Below are positions 37,612 to 44,938 of a stretch of 45,282 bases of DNA, piece after piece. Numbering within the stretch: the first letter of the stretch is position 1; the number at the start of each line of letters is the position of its first letter. This DNA is from Anaerolineae bacterium (GTDB lineage Bacteria > Chloroflexota > Anaerolineae > Aggregatilineales > Aggregatilineaceae), in assembly GCA_023382715.1 (NCBI GenBank), contig JAHDWP010000028.1, forward strand, positions 1 to 45,282. Direction: 5' to 3'. The notes beneath the pieces were generated by a model, which was not told the DNA's origin, ran no database searches, and saw only the letters and a program-made list of their open reading frames with translations. Position numbers and translations under genes: made by a program.

Positions 37612-38757
37612 ATGCGGGTTTCGCAGAAATTTGTGCTGGGCTGGGTGCTGGTCGTCAGCCTGCTGGGCATCGCCGGGGCGATAGTGACCTACGGCTTCGT
37701 GCGCGACCGCGCCGCCGAACTGGACAGCGTGATCGAGCTGCCCGATCCGCCTCAGCTAGGCCGCCCCTCGTCTGGTGAGCCTACGCCCACAGCGCCGCCG
37801 CCCACGCCGACCTCCGATCAAAGCGGCGAAGCGCCCCCCACCCCTGGCGACGCCGGGCCGGGGGAGGCCCCTGCCGCCTCTGAAGTGGGCAGCGAGGCGC
37901 AGGCCGCCGCTTATATTCCCTGGGACGACCCGCGCCGCGTCTCGGTGTTGCTGTTGGGCGTTGACCAGCGCGCCGGCGAGCAGGGCACCTTCCCCACCGA
38001 CACGATCATCCTGCTCTCACTCGACCCGGTGGGCCACACTGCGGCCATTCTCTCCATCCCGCGCGACCTGTGGGTGGAGTACCCTGGCCTGGGACGGTCC
38101 GGGCGCATCAACAGCGCGAACATCGCCGGCGACACCGTCAGCTACCCCGGCGGCGGCGGGCCGGCCTACGCCGTGCGCACGGTGGAAAAAGAGTTGGGCA
38201 TCAAGATTCAGTACTACCTGCTGATCAACTTCGAGGTCTTCAATACGTTTGTTGACGCCGTCGGCCCGGTGGAGGTCTGCCCGCCGGAGCCGATTGACGA
38301 TGACCAGTACCCGGATGGCAGCTACGGCTACATTTCGATCCACTTCGACGCGGGCTGCCAGGAACTGGACGCCGAGCGGCTGCTGCAATACGCGCGCACA
38401 CGCCACCAGGACAGCGACATCGGGCGGGCAGCCCGCCAGCAGGAAGTGATCCTCAGCGTGCGCAACAAGGTGCTCAGCGCGGGTGGCGTAGCGGCGCTGC
38501 TGCCCAAAGCCCCGACACTGTGGGAGTCCGTGCAGGACAGCATCCGCACCAACCTGTCTTTTGAGGAGATAGTGCGTTTGGGGCTGCGCGCCGAAAAGAT
38601 CCCATCCGAAGAAATTCGCCAGGCTCAGATTTCGTTCGACGAGGTGTATCTGAGCACGGGCAGCGACGGCGAGGCGATCCTGGTGCCCATCACCAGCGAC
38701 ATCCGCCTGCTGATCGAAGACCTCTTCCGCCCGCCGGGGACGCCCTCCAGCCGCTAG
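37612..38757 (+). CDS. LytR-CpsA-Psr (LCP) family protein
   Basis: A 381-residue membrane-anchored phosphotransferase-type protein, of the family that ligates polyprenyl-linked glycopolymers to the cell wall. A short cytosolic head is followed by one TM helix (about 9-30, VLGWVLVVSLLGIAGAIVTY). A Pro/Thr linker (GEPTPTAPPPTPTSDQSGEA) leads to the LCP domain (about 105-330): VSVLLLGVD, TDTIILLSLDP with the metal Asp, LSIPRDLWVEYPG with the catalytic Arg-Asp, GRINSANIAG, and YARTRHQDSDIGRAARQQ. All key family residues are present. The ATG at 37612 has gggaggt at 8 nt. The stop codon TAG is part of the end of a MITE-like element. Confidence 0.93.
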   Translation: MRVSQKFVLGWVLVVSLLGIAGAIVTYGFVRDRAAELDSVIELPDPPQLGRPSSGEPTPTAPPPTPTSDQSGEAPPTPGDAGPGEAPAASEVGSEAQAAAYIPWDDPRRVSVLLLGVDQRAGEQGTFPTDTIILLSLDPVGHTAAILSIPRDLWVEYPGLGRSGRINSANIAGDTVSYPGGGGPAYAVRTVEKELGIKIQYYLLINFEVFNTFVDAVGPVEVCPPEPIDDDQYPDGSYGYISIHFDAGCQELDAERLLQYARTRHQDSDIGRAARQQEVILSVRNKVLSAGGVAALLPKAPTLWESVQDSIRTNLSFEEIVRLGLRAEKIPSEEIRQAQISFDEVYLSTGSDGEAILVPITSDIRLLIEDLFRPPGTPSSR

Positions 38758-39110
38758 AGCGCGTTATGCGCTTGTGCACCTCTATCCCTCGGCCCCTTTC
38801 CCCGCAAGCAGGGAAAGGGGAGAAACCTGCCCATCCAGCCGAGTGATGTGGTTGGCGAGCTGAGCCTAGTTTCGTCGGGGCGCTGCGCTGTGTCACCCGC
38901 CGTAGGGTTATGCTACGGAATCCGCCAGAGGGGTTTACCATTTGTCGGTGGCAACACGAGCGGTCATGTCGCGCCGGAAGCTGATTGACCTCACCCGGCC
39001 CTCTCTCCACACGCAGAGAGGGGGATGAGGGGTGAGGTCAATCAGCCGACCTCCCGCGCCGGATCGGTATAACCCTGCGGCGGGTGACACTCTGCTGCAC
39101 CCTGGTGGGG
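38756..39110. repeat. Composite repeat region after the LCP gene
   Basis: A MITE-like end tagagcgcgttatgcgc begins inside the LCP stop codon and is followed by ggcccctttccccgcaagca. A block 38885-38940 is related to 4905-4970, and a family-A element lies at 38987-39043 (tgacctcacc / ggggtgaggtca). An inverted relative of the first block (ggtataaccctgcggcgggt) is at about 39066-39090. No gene is seen between 38758 and 39222. Confidence 0.65.
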
Positions 39111-39174
39111 GGCGTAGTCCATAGATTGGTGCGGCTGCGCCCTGGCGCCGAGCGCGCAACTCGCGCTGCCCCTA

Positions 39175-39183
39175 TGCTATAAT
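39175..39183 (+). promoter_or_regulatory. Extended -10 promoter element of the DUF692-like gene
   Basis: TG-C-TATAAT at 39175-39183. Transcription would start near 39190. No clear -35 is visible. Confidence 0.55.
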
Positions 39184-39222
39184 CGTGGGCAGTGTCCGAT
39201 GGCCGGACGGAAGGACCTGCCT

Positions 39223-40038
39223 GTGCAATTCGCCATCAACTACTCGCCCCAGGCTGCTGAACTGCTCGCGCGCGGACAGATCAGCGTGGATCGCTTCAAG
39301 TGCCCGCCCTGGCCCGATCTGCTGGCCGAAGCGCGCGCGCACGCGCCGGTTTATGTGCACTTCGACCTGCGCGCCGATCCGGTCGCCAACCGTATGCTCG
39401 ATTTCGGGTCAATTGCGCGTCTGTACACGGACACCCACACGCCCTACCTCAACCTGCACCTGATCCCCTCGCGCCAGGCGCTCCCCGCCATGGCCCACGA
39501 CACGACCGACCCGCGCGACATCAAGGCCGTGACCGACGCGCTGCTGACCGGCGTGTGGCTGGTCGTCGAAGAGTTCGGCGTGGAGAACGTCATCCTCGAA
39601 AATCTGCCCTACTACGGCGGGCGCTACCCCGACGAGCTGCGCCCGGCGGTCGAGGCGGACGTGATCCGGCGCATCGTCGAGGAGACGGGCTGTGGCTTCC
39701 TGCTCGACATCTCGCACGGGCGGCTAGCCGCCCGGCACATGGGCCTGGACGAGCGCGATTACCTGGCGCGGCTGCCCGGCGCGCGCCTGCGCGAGCTGCA
39801 CATCACCGGCATCGGGCTGGATCAGGAAGGGCTGGTCTGCGATCACCTGGGGCTGGGCGAGGAAGACTGGCTGTTTCTGACGTGGACGCTCGACCGCATC
39901 CGCTCTGGCGAGTGGGCGACGCCGGAGATCATGGCCTTCGAGTACGGCGGGATCGGCCCGTTGTTCGAATGGCGCAGCGATGCAGCGGTGATCGCTGCGC
40001 AGGTCCCGCGCCTGGCCGAATTGGCGCACAGCCTGTAG
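39223..40038 (+). CDS. DUF692-like TIM-barrel protein (possible multinuclear iron oxygenase relative)
   Basis: A 271-residue TIM-barrel protein resembling DUF692, the MbnB/TglH/ChrH group that uses two or three iron ions to modify peptides. Matching segments in order: VYVHFDL, LNLHLIPS, VILENLPYYGG (Glu-Asn of the metal site), GCGFLLDISHGRLAARHMGL, LRELHITGIG (His), VCDHLGLGEEDWLFL (Asp-x-His-like) and EIMAFEYGG (Glu). The ligands are spaced as expected but no partner or precursor peptide gene is adjacent. I chose GTG at 39223, with ggaagga 8 nt upstream; an ATG at 39199 would leave only about 9 nt of leader and no ribosome-binding site. It could also be a xylose-isomerase-like sugar isomerase. 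Confidence 0.75.
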   Translation: MQFAINYSPQAAELLARGQISVDRFKCPPWPDLLAEARAHAPVYVHFDLRADPVANRMLDFGSIARLYTDTHTPYLNLHLIPSRQALPAMAHDTTDPRDIKAVTDALLTGVWLVVEEFGVENVILENLPYYGGRYPDELRPAVEADVIRRIVEETGCGFLLDISHGRLAARHMGLDERDYLARLPGARLRELHITGIGLDQEGLVCDHLGLGEEDWLFLTWTLDRIRSGEWATPEIMAFEYGGIGPLFEWRSDAAVIAAQVPRLAELAHSL

Positions 40039-40091
40039 CTTCCCCCAATCCTTCTGCGAACGCTGTCCGGCTGACGGCTGGTCGCTGTCCG

Positions 40092-40598
40092 CTAGGATAG
40101 CTCTGGAAACTCGATGAACTCCAGCGCGCCGCTCGCCACGTCGAGCACGGCGACTGAGCGCGTCTGCGGCTGGTTGCCGCCCAGCGCGCCGGGGTTGATC
40201 AGGCGCACGCTGTACGGGCGGCGGAATTCATCCTGGCGGCAATGGGTGTGCCCCGAACACAGGTAGGCGTACTTGCCGCTCATCATCATCCGGTAGAGCT
40301 GGGAGCTGTCGTGGCCGTGCGTGGCGCCGATCCACACGCCGCCGACCTCAATCTCGCGGCTGAGCGCGGGGGGCATGGCCCCGATCTGCCGGGCCGCCGC
40401 TTCCAGGTCAGCGCGCGCCAGGTCCATATTGCCCTGGACGAACGTCACCGGCCAGCCCGCGAAAAGGTAAATTATGTCTGGCGTGGTCAGGTCGCCGCAG
40501 TGAATCAGGCGCTCGGCGCCGCGCTCGCGCAGCACAGCCAGCGCGTGCTCGGCGTTGCGACGGTGGTTGTGCGTGTCGGACAGGATGCCGATCTTCAT
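40092..40598 (-). CDS. Metallophosphoesterase, YfcE/MJ0936-like
   Basis: A 168-residue calcineurin-like phosphodiesterase with a di-metal site. Ligands by position: D8 and H10 (ILSDTHNH), D36 (IHCGDLT), N57 (VQGNMDL), H94 (IGATHGH) and H117/H119 (CSGHTHC). All family motifs are intact, so it should be active on phosphodiesters, in vivo substrate unknown. Size is typical. It is downstream of the YkvA gene on the minus strand (54 nt gap) and converges with the DUF692-like gene. Confidence 0.93.
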   Translation of the reverse strand: MKIGILSDTHNHRRNAEHALAVLRERGAERLIHCGDLTTPDIIYLFAGWPVTFVQGNMDLARADLEAAARQIGAMPPALSREIEVGGVWIGATHGHDSSQLYRMMMSGKYAYLCSGHTHCRQDEFRRPYSVRLINPGALGGNQPQTRSVAVLDVASGALEFIEFPELS

Positions 40599-40652
40599 GG
40601 GCAGCGCTCGCTGGCAACGGTCAGGGTGTGGGGGGCGAAGGCAGCATCGCGC

Positions 40653-41015
40653 TCAGTCCTCATCGCGTATCTCGTACTCGCCCTCGATGATCTGCGCGCT
40701 CTGCGGCGGGGTGTAGCCGCCGGGCTGCCGGCGCGGGCGCAGGCCGCGATGCTCGGCCACCACCTCGCGCGGGGCGCTGCGGATGAACATCTGAAGGCCG
40801 AGCAGGAAGGCGCTCAGATCGTCCACCACGCCGAACGGCAGCAGGACATCCGGCACCAGGTCAATCGGCGAGAGGATGTAGAGGATGACCAGCAGCGGGA
40901 CGAGCTTGGCCGAGCCGCTCACCCGCCGGTCGAACAGCAGCCGCCAGCCGAGCACTGTGTCGCTCCACAGCCGGGCGAGCAGGTCGGGATTGGCCTCGCG
41001 CTTCTGTTTGGGCAT
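40653..41015 (-). CDS. YkvA/DUF1232 membrane protein
   Basis: A 120-residue protein with the DUF1232 core KLVPLLVILYILSPIDLVPD then VLLPFGVVDDLSAFLLGL. This amphipathic, Asp/Pro-rich helical hairpin is membrane-associated; the function is unknown. N- and C-terminal arms are polar. The ATG at 41015 has gaggaag 6-7 nt upstream; a GTG 24 nt earlier would place the start before that site. It is between the MFS transporter and the phosphoesterase on the minus strand. Confidence 0.88.
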   Translation of the reverse strand: MPKQKREANPDLLARLWSDTVLGWRLLFDRRVSGSAKLVPLLVILYILSPIDLVPDVLLPFGVVDDLSAFLLGLQMFIRSAPREVVAEHRGLRPRRQPGGYTPPQSAQIIEGEYEIRDED

Positions 41016-41084
41016 GGCAGACTTCCTCAGCAATGACACATCTGAACCGGGCGAGTGGCTGGGGGCCTGAGCGCCCTGCGCGAT

Positions 41085-42284
41085 CTAACGCCCTACACGT
41101 AGTATACGCGGGCGCAGCGCGCGGGTTGTGCCGCGCAGGCGCAGCATCACGCCCAGCGCCATGACCAGGACGAGGCCCACGCTTCCGGCGGCGAAGGGCC
41201 AGTCGGGGTTGGCGCCGTACAACCGCCCGGCGATATTGGTGCCGATCAGGGTCGCCAGGCCGGCCACCGCGTCCACCAGCGCGTAAGCGATGCCGTGCTG
41301 GTGGGCGGGCACGCGCTCGCCGATCACGCTGGCGGCCAGCGGGCGCGCGGCGTAGTGCGCGCCGAGCAGAAAGGCGGCCCCCATCACAACTGCCGTGTTG
41401 CCGGTGCTCATCAGCAGGACGAACGAGACGAGGACGAGCAGCAGGCTGCTGAAAAAGCCGCGCCACGACGTCAGCCGGCCCAGCAGCAGGCTGAAGATCG
41501 CCGTGCCCAGCGCGCTCAGCGAGCCAAACACGCCGATGACCCCCCGCGAGAAGCCCCGCGCCTCCTCCAGGTATTGCGAGGAAAGCGCCTGCCCGGTGAG
41601 AAGGGCGATAAAGCCGAGTGTGAGCACGATCAGCGGGACGGTGACGGATCGGCGGCGCAGCAGACCGCCGTAGTCGTAGCCGCCCGGCGGCGGCTCTGGC
41701 GTCGGGTAGGGGTGCGTGCGCATGATGGCCAGCGTGCTCAGCACGAACCAGAACGTGCTGATGATGTACACCGCGCGCAGCGAGAACTGCTCGCCGATCC
41801 AGCCGCCAATAGCCGGCGTGACGACCAGCCCCAATGAGTAGGCCGCCCAGATCAGGGTGAGCACCGTCTGCAACGGGAGCGCCGCGCTGCGCGTAGAATC
41901 GTAGCGCGCCGCCTGGGTGATGTACAGGTTGGTGATAGAGGTAGCTGCTGCCGAGAAGCCGTAGATCAGCAGGCCCGGCGCCGCCCAGCGCCAGTTGGGA
42001 GCCAGGGCCATGATCGCTACACCGGTCAGGCTCAGGTACCAGCTTGGCAGCATCAGCCGTCGCGCGCCGAAGCGGTCGGCCAGGATGCCAGCCGGCAGGA
42101 TGAACAGCAGGCGGCCCAGGCCCCACAGCCCGATGATGAAGCCTGCCTGGTCTGGCGTAGCGCCGAGCGACTTGGCGTAGAGCGGCAGGATGAACAGCCA
42201 CAGCCCCTCACCAATGCCCCACAAGGCATAAGACCACATCACCCAGCGCGTATCGTGCCCGACATCCCGCCAAAGCGTGCGCAC
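41085..42284 (-). CDS. MFS transporter
   Basis: A 399-residue major facilitator with 12 predicted helices in two six-helix halves. The conserved loop after TM2 reads GRLLFILPAGILADRFGARR, the MFS motif A (G..aDr.G.r). A cytosolic loop (THPYPTPEPPPGGYDYGG) separates the halves. The substrate is unknown; drug-proton and sugar exporters share these features. The start is uncertain. I prefer the GTG at 42284, which follows a TATATA box and a gggga sequence, over two ATG codons upstream (42341 and 42371) that lack ribosome-binding sequence and lie in or near repeat DNA; the frame is open back to 42371. Confidence 0.85.
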   Translation of the reverse strand: MRTLWRDVGHDTRWVMWSYALWGIGEGLWLFILPLYAKSLGATPDQAGFIIGLWGLGRLLFILPAGILADRFGARRLMLPSWYLSLTGVAIMALAPNWRWAAPGLLIYGFSAAATSITNLYITQAARYDSTRSAALPLQTVLTLIWAAYSLGLVVTPAIGGWIGEQFSLRAVYIISTFWFVLSTLAIMRTHPYPTPEPPPGGYDYGGLLRRRSVTVPLIVLTLGFIALLTGQALSSQYLEEARGFSRGVIGVFGSLSALGTAIFSLLLGRLTSWRGFFSSLLLVLVSFVLLMSTGNTAVVMGAAFLLGAHYAARPLAASVIGERVPAHQHGIAYALVDAVAGLATLIGTNIAGRLYGANPDWPFAAGSVGLVLVMALGVMLRLRGTTRALRPRILRVGR

Positions 42285-42357
42285 TGCCTGTCCCCAGTCT
42301 GCTATATACAGCGACGCCGCAGCGCCGCCCGCGAAGATCATGGTTATCTGTGCAACG

Positions 42358-42590
42358 TTGCGCGGGCGCATCGCTATACGCCCCTGCGCAGAACAGCGCC
42401 CCAGGCCCGGACTCCCGAAGTTTGCGCAAACTTCGGGAGTCTGGTGCGGTGCCAGGCCCCTCCCCTGGCCCCGCCCGGCGAGCCAAGTCCCCCTCTCTAG
42501 CTCGGCTGGAGAGGGGGATTGAGGGGGTGAGGCCCGCAGGGGCGCATCGCCATACGCCCCTGCGCAGAGCAGCGCCCCCGATCCGGGCGG
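42358..42590. repeat. Composite palindromic region between MFS and RNase J genes
   Basis: Two family-B-like palindromes (42361-42385, centred on catcgctatacg; 42535-42565, centred on catcgccatacg), each followed by gcgcagarcagcgcccc. Between them are the family-F hairpin (42410-42441) and ctctagctcggctggagag with C/G-rich arms (42490-42525), as at 3122-3160. No gene is seen. Confidence 0.7.
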
Positions 42591-42609
42591 GGGCGAAGTC
42601 AGCCGCCGC

Positions 42610-44274
42610 TCACTCGGCCATGCTCACCTCGCGCACGAAGGCGAAGGTCATCGGGCGGCGCTTGGTCTCGGTGTAGAACATCTTGGACAGCGCGTCCTGG
42701 ATGGCGACCGTCAGGCTGCCGCGCTCGTGCCGGCGCACGATTTCGGCGATCCGCTCCTGGGCCATCTCGATCAGGCCGGACGCATCGCGCAGGAAGACGA
42801 ACCCGCGCGAGATCACCTCTGGCGGCTCGATCAGCTCGCCCGTCTCGGCGTCAATCAGCACCAGCACGCTGACGAACCCGTCGCGGCCCAGCGTCTCACG
42901 GTCGCGCATGACAATGGGGCCGACATCGCCTACGCCCTTGCCATCCACGAACACATACCCGCCGGGCACGCGCTCGCCCACTTCCAGGCGATCGGGGCTG
43001 AGCAGAATCTCCATCCCGTTCTCGACCACGGCGATATTCTGCGCCGGGATGCCCAGTTCCTGCGCGAGCAGGCTGTGCTGGGTCAGATGGCGCAGCTCGC
43101 CATGCACCGGGATGAAGAATTTGGGGCGCAGCAGGTTGATCAGCAGCTTAAGCTCGTCGCGCCGCGCATGGCCGGAGACGTGCACCCTGGCAATCGGGTC
43201 GTAGATGACGTGCGCCCCGCGCTGGATCAGCTTGTTGATCGTGCGGTGAACCAGCTCCTCGTTGCCGGGGATGGGGTGGGCGGACATGATCACCGTGTCG
43301 CCGCGCTCGATCTCGAGCTGGCGGTGCTCTCCCCAGGCGAGTCGCCCCAGCACAGCCGATGGCTCGCCCTGCGTGCCGGTGGCCATGATGACGATCTCGT
43401 GCGGCGGCATCTTGTTGGCCCGGTCTACCGGCACCATCAGGTCGGGCGGCAGCTTGAGATAACCGAGCCTGGTGGCCACCTTGATGTATTCGACCATGCT
43501 GTGCCCGGCGACGGCCATCTTGCGATCATACTTCTGGGCCGCCTGGGCCACCTGCTGGATGCGCGAGATGAGCGAGGCGAAGGTGGCGACGATGATGCGC
43601 CCTTTGGCCCTGGCGAAGACTTCGTCGAAGGCCCGGTCAATCACCCGCTCCGAGGGCGTCCAGCCTTCCTGATCGGCGTTGGTGCTGTCGGCCAGCAGGG
43701 CCAGCACGCCGCGCTGGGCGAACTCGGCCAGCCTGGCGAAGTCTGGCGGCCAGCCGTCCACCGGCGTGTGATCGAACTTGAAGTCGCTGGAATGGACGAC
43801 CAGGCCGACGGGCGTGTTGATGCCCAGCCCCACTCCGTCGGGGATGCTGTGGCAGACGTGGAACGTCTCAACGCTGAACGGGCCAAGCCGCAGCACATCG
43901 CCCGCCTTGAAGACGTGCAGCGGGTGATCGGTGTGGCCGAACGAGCGCATCTTGATCTCCAGCAGGCCAGCGGTCAGCGCCGTCGCGTAGACGGGGACGG
44001 GCAGCGCGTCGAGGACGTGCCCAATGGCGCCGGTGTGGTCTTCGTGCCCGTGCGTGATGATGATGCCGTGCACGGTCAGCCCCTCTTCCAGTTGGTCAAT
44101 GACGTATTGGAAGTCGGGGATGATATAGTCAATGCCGAGCATGTCGTTTTCAGGAAACATGATGCCCGTGTCAATGATGATGCCGTCGTTCTCGTACTGG
44201 ATCAGCATCATGTTCTTGCCGATTTCACCCAGCCCGCCCAGGGGCAGGATGCGCAGCTTTGCGGGATTTGGCAT
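42610..44274 (-). CDS. rnj: Ribonuclease J
   Basis: A 554-residue MBL/beta-CASP RNase J, which degrades and matures RNA by 5'-3' exonuclease and endonuclease activity. The metal site is HGHEDH at 75-80. Further motifs: HSIPDGVGLG and VHSSDFKFDH, LLADSTNADQEG, and in the beta-CASP part GTQGEPSAVLGRLA, AHPIPGNEE, HVSGHARRDEL and FIPVHGE. The C-terminal domain (450-554) is complete. Length matches the family (about 555). It lies after a cold-shock-like gene on the minus strand; a terminator and a leader hairpin separate the two, so it probably has its own transcript. The ATG has agaggag at about 8 nt. Confidence 0.97.
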   Translation of the reverse strand: MPNPAKLRILPLGGLGEIGKNMMLIQYENDGIIIDTGIMFPENDMLGIDYIIPDFQYVIDQLEEGLTVHGIIITHGHEDHTGAIGHVLDALPVPVYATALTAGLLEIKMRSFGHTDHPLHVFKAGDVLRLGPFSVETFHVCHSIPDGVGLGINTPVGLVVHSSDFKFDHTPVDGWPPDFARLAEFAQRGVLALLADSTNADQEGWTPSERVIDRAFDEVFARAKGRIIVATFASLISRIQQVAQAAQKYDRKMAVAGHSMVEYIKVATRLGYLKLPPDLMVPVDRANKMPPHEIVIMATGTQGEPSAVLGRLAWGEHRQLEIERGDTVIMSAHPIPGNEELVHRTINKLIQRGAHVIYDPIARVHVSGHARRDELKLLINLLRPKFFIPVHGELRHLTQHSLLAQELGIPAQNIAVVENGMEILLSPDRLEVGERVPGGYVFVDGKGVGDVGPIVMRDRETLGRDGFVSVLVLIDAETGELIEPPEVISRGFVFLRDASGLIEMAQERIAEIVRRHERGSLTVAIQDALSKMFYTETKRRPMTFAFVREVSMAE

Positions 44275-44288
44275 GGAGAAACTCCTCT

Positions 44289-44309
44289 AGGGACGCTCCA
44301 GGCGTCCCT
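44289..44309 (-). promoter_or_regulatory. Hairpin in the RNase J leader next to the ribosome-binding site
   Basis: agggacgc and gcgtccct form a perfect 8-bp stem with a 5-nt loop. The 3' arm on the minus strand ends 1-3 nt before the agaggag site. It could gate translation of RNase J or protect its mRNA end. Confidence 0.45.
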
Positions 44310-44350
44310 GACTCAATGGATGATGTGTCTGCGGGTTTGTTCCCAACGTC

Positions 44351-44376
44351 AAAACGAAGTCCTGCTCAGACTTCGT
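44351..44376 (-). terminator. Intrinsic terminator of the cold-shock-like gene
   Basis: On the minus strand acgaagtc pairs with gacttcgt (8 bp, 7-nt loop), followed by TTTT. It lies about 180 nt after the stop. A GC-rich fold-back (cccggc/gccggg) sits between at 44421-44440. Confidence 0.6.
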
Positions 44377-44556
44377 CACAGAGCCAGAATGAGTCAGGCG
44401 CACCACACAGGGCGCGACGACCCGGCCTGTCGGCGCCGGGCCGGTGCTCTTTTGATTGTAACGCACGCAGCAGATTACGGTCTACCACCTCAGGTGGACC
44501 AGACCGAGTCAGGAGAAAGTGCGGAGAGGAAGCAGTCGCAGCAGATGACCGGCAGT

Positions 44557-44784
44557 TCAGTGATCCACCGACTCGTCCTGCACACACACAGCGCACAGCC
44601 CGCGCCGCGTTTCTTCGAGCACAAAGGACACCACTGCACCTTCGCGCAGCGTGCGAACGCCCGTGCCGCGAATAGCCGAATAGCGGACGAGCGCCTCGCG
44701 CCCATCGGGCAGTGCAATCGTGCCCAAACCCCCGTACATATTAAAACTCTTGACCGTGCCATGATAACGGGTAGGCTTGACCAT
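44557..44784 (-). CDS. Divergent cold-shock-domain protein
   Basis: A 75-residue protein whose whole length aligns with the cold shock domain: YHGTVKSFN, then GGLGTIALPDGREALVRYSA, then GVRTLREGAVVSFVLEE and RGLCAVCV. The fold signature (GTVK.FN, YSAI, RTL.EG..V.F) is clear. The RNA-binding surface is not: the W/F after K is Ser, RNP1 (KGFGFI) is GGLGTI, and RNP2 (VFVH) is ALVR. Nucleic-acid binding by stacking would therefore be lost or changed. It also has two Cys at its C-terminus. The ATG at 44784 has ggag about 12 nt upstream. The promoter at 44896-44924 would give a leader of about 105 nt with tandem AAACGTTT boxes. Confidence 0.85.
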   Translation of the reverse strand: MVKPTRYHGTVKSFNMYGGLGTIALPDGREALVRYSAIRGTGVRTLREGAVVSFVLEETRRGLCAVCVQDESVDH

Positions 44785-44857
44785 AACTCTGCTACTCCAC
44801 AAACGGCGCGTCGGTGGGATGCCCGCCATGTGCACGGGCATCTGGGCCAATGCGATG

Positions 44858-44884
44858 AAAACGTTTGCGCGAAACGTTTGCGCG
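44858..44884. promoter_or_regulatory. Tandem LacI/PurR-type operators
   Basis: The 13-mer aaacgtttgcgcg occurs twice in tandem (44859-44871, 44872-44884). Each has the palindrome AAACGTTT with a central CG, as in LacI-family operators, and the right half matches the PurR box (AAACGTTTGCG). They lie at about +5 to +31 of the predicted transcript of the cold-shock-like gene, where a bound repressor would block transcription. Confidence 0.55.
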
Positions 44885-44895
44885 AGAATGGCAGG

Positions 44896-44924
44896 ATGAT
44901 AGCAGCAATGGCGCAATTCGCCAA
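44896..44924 (-). promoter_or_regulatory. Promoter of the cold-shock-like gene
   Basis: On the minus strand TTGGCG (44924-44919) and TATCAT (44901-44896) are spaced by 17 bp. Transcription would start near 44889. Confidence 0.6.
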
Positions 44925-44938
44925 ATCGAGTAGGCGCG

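Noticed and set aside
44421-44453. A + strand terminator (GC stem followed by TTTT)
   Set aside because: The T run is 9 nt from the stem, and no + strand gene ends nearby.
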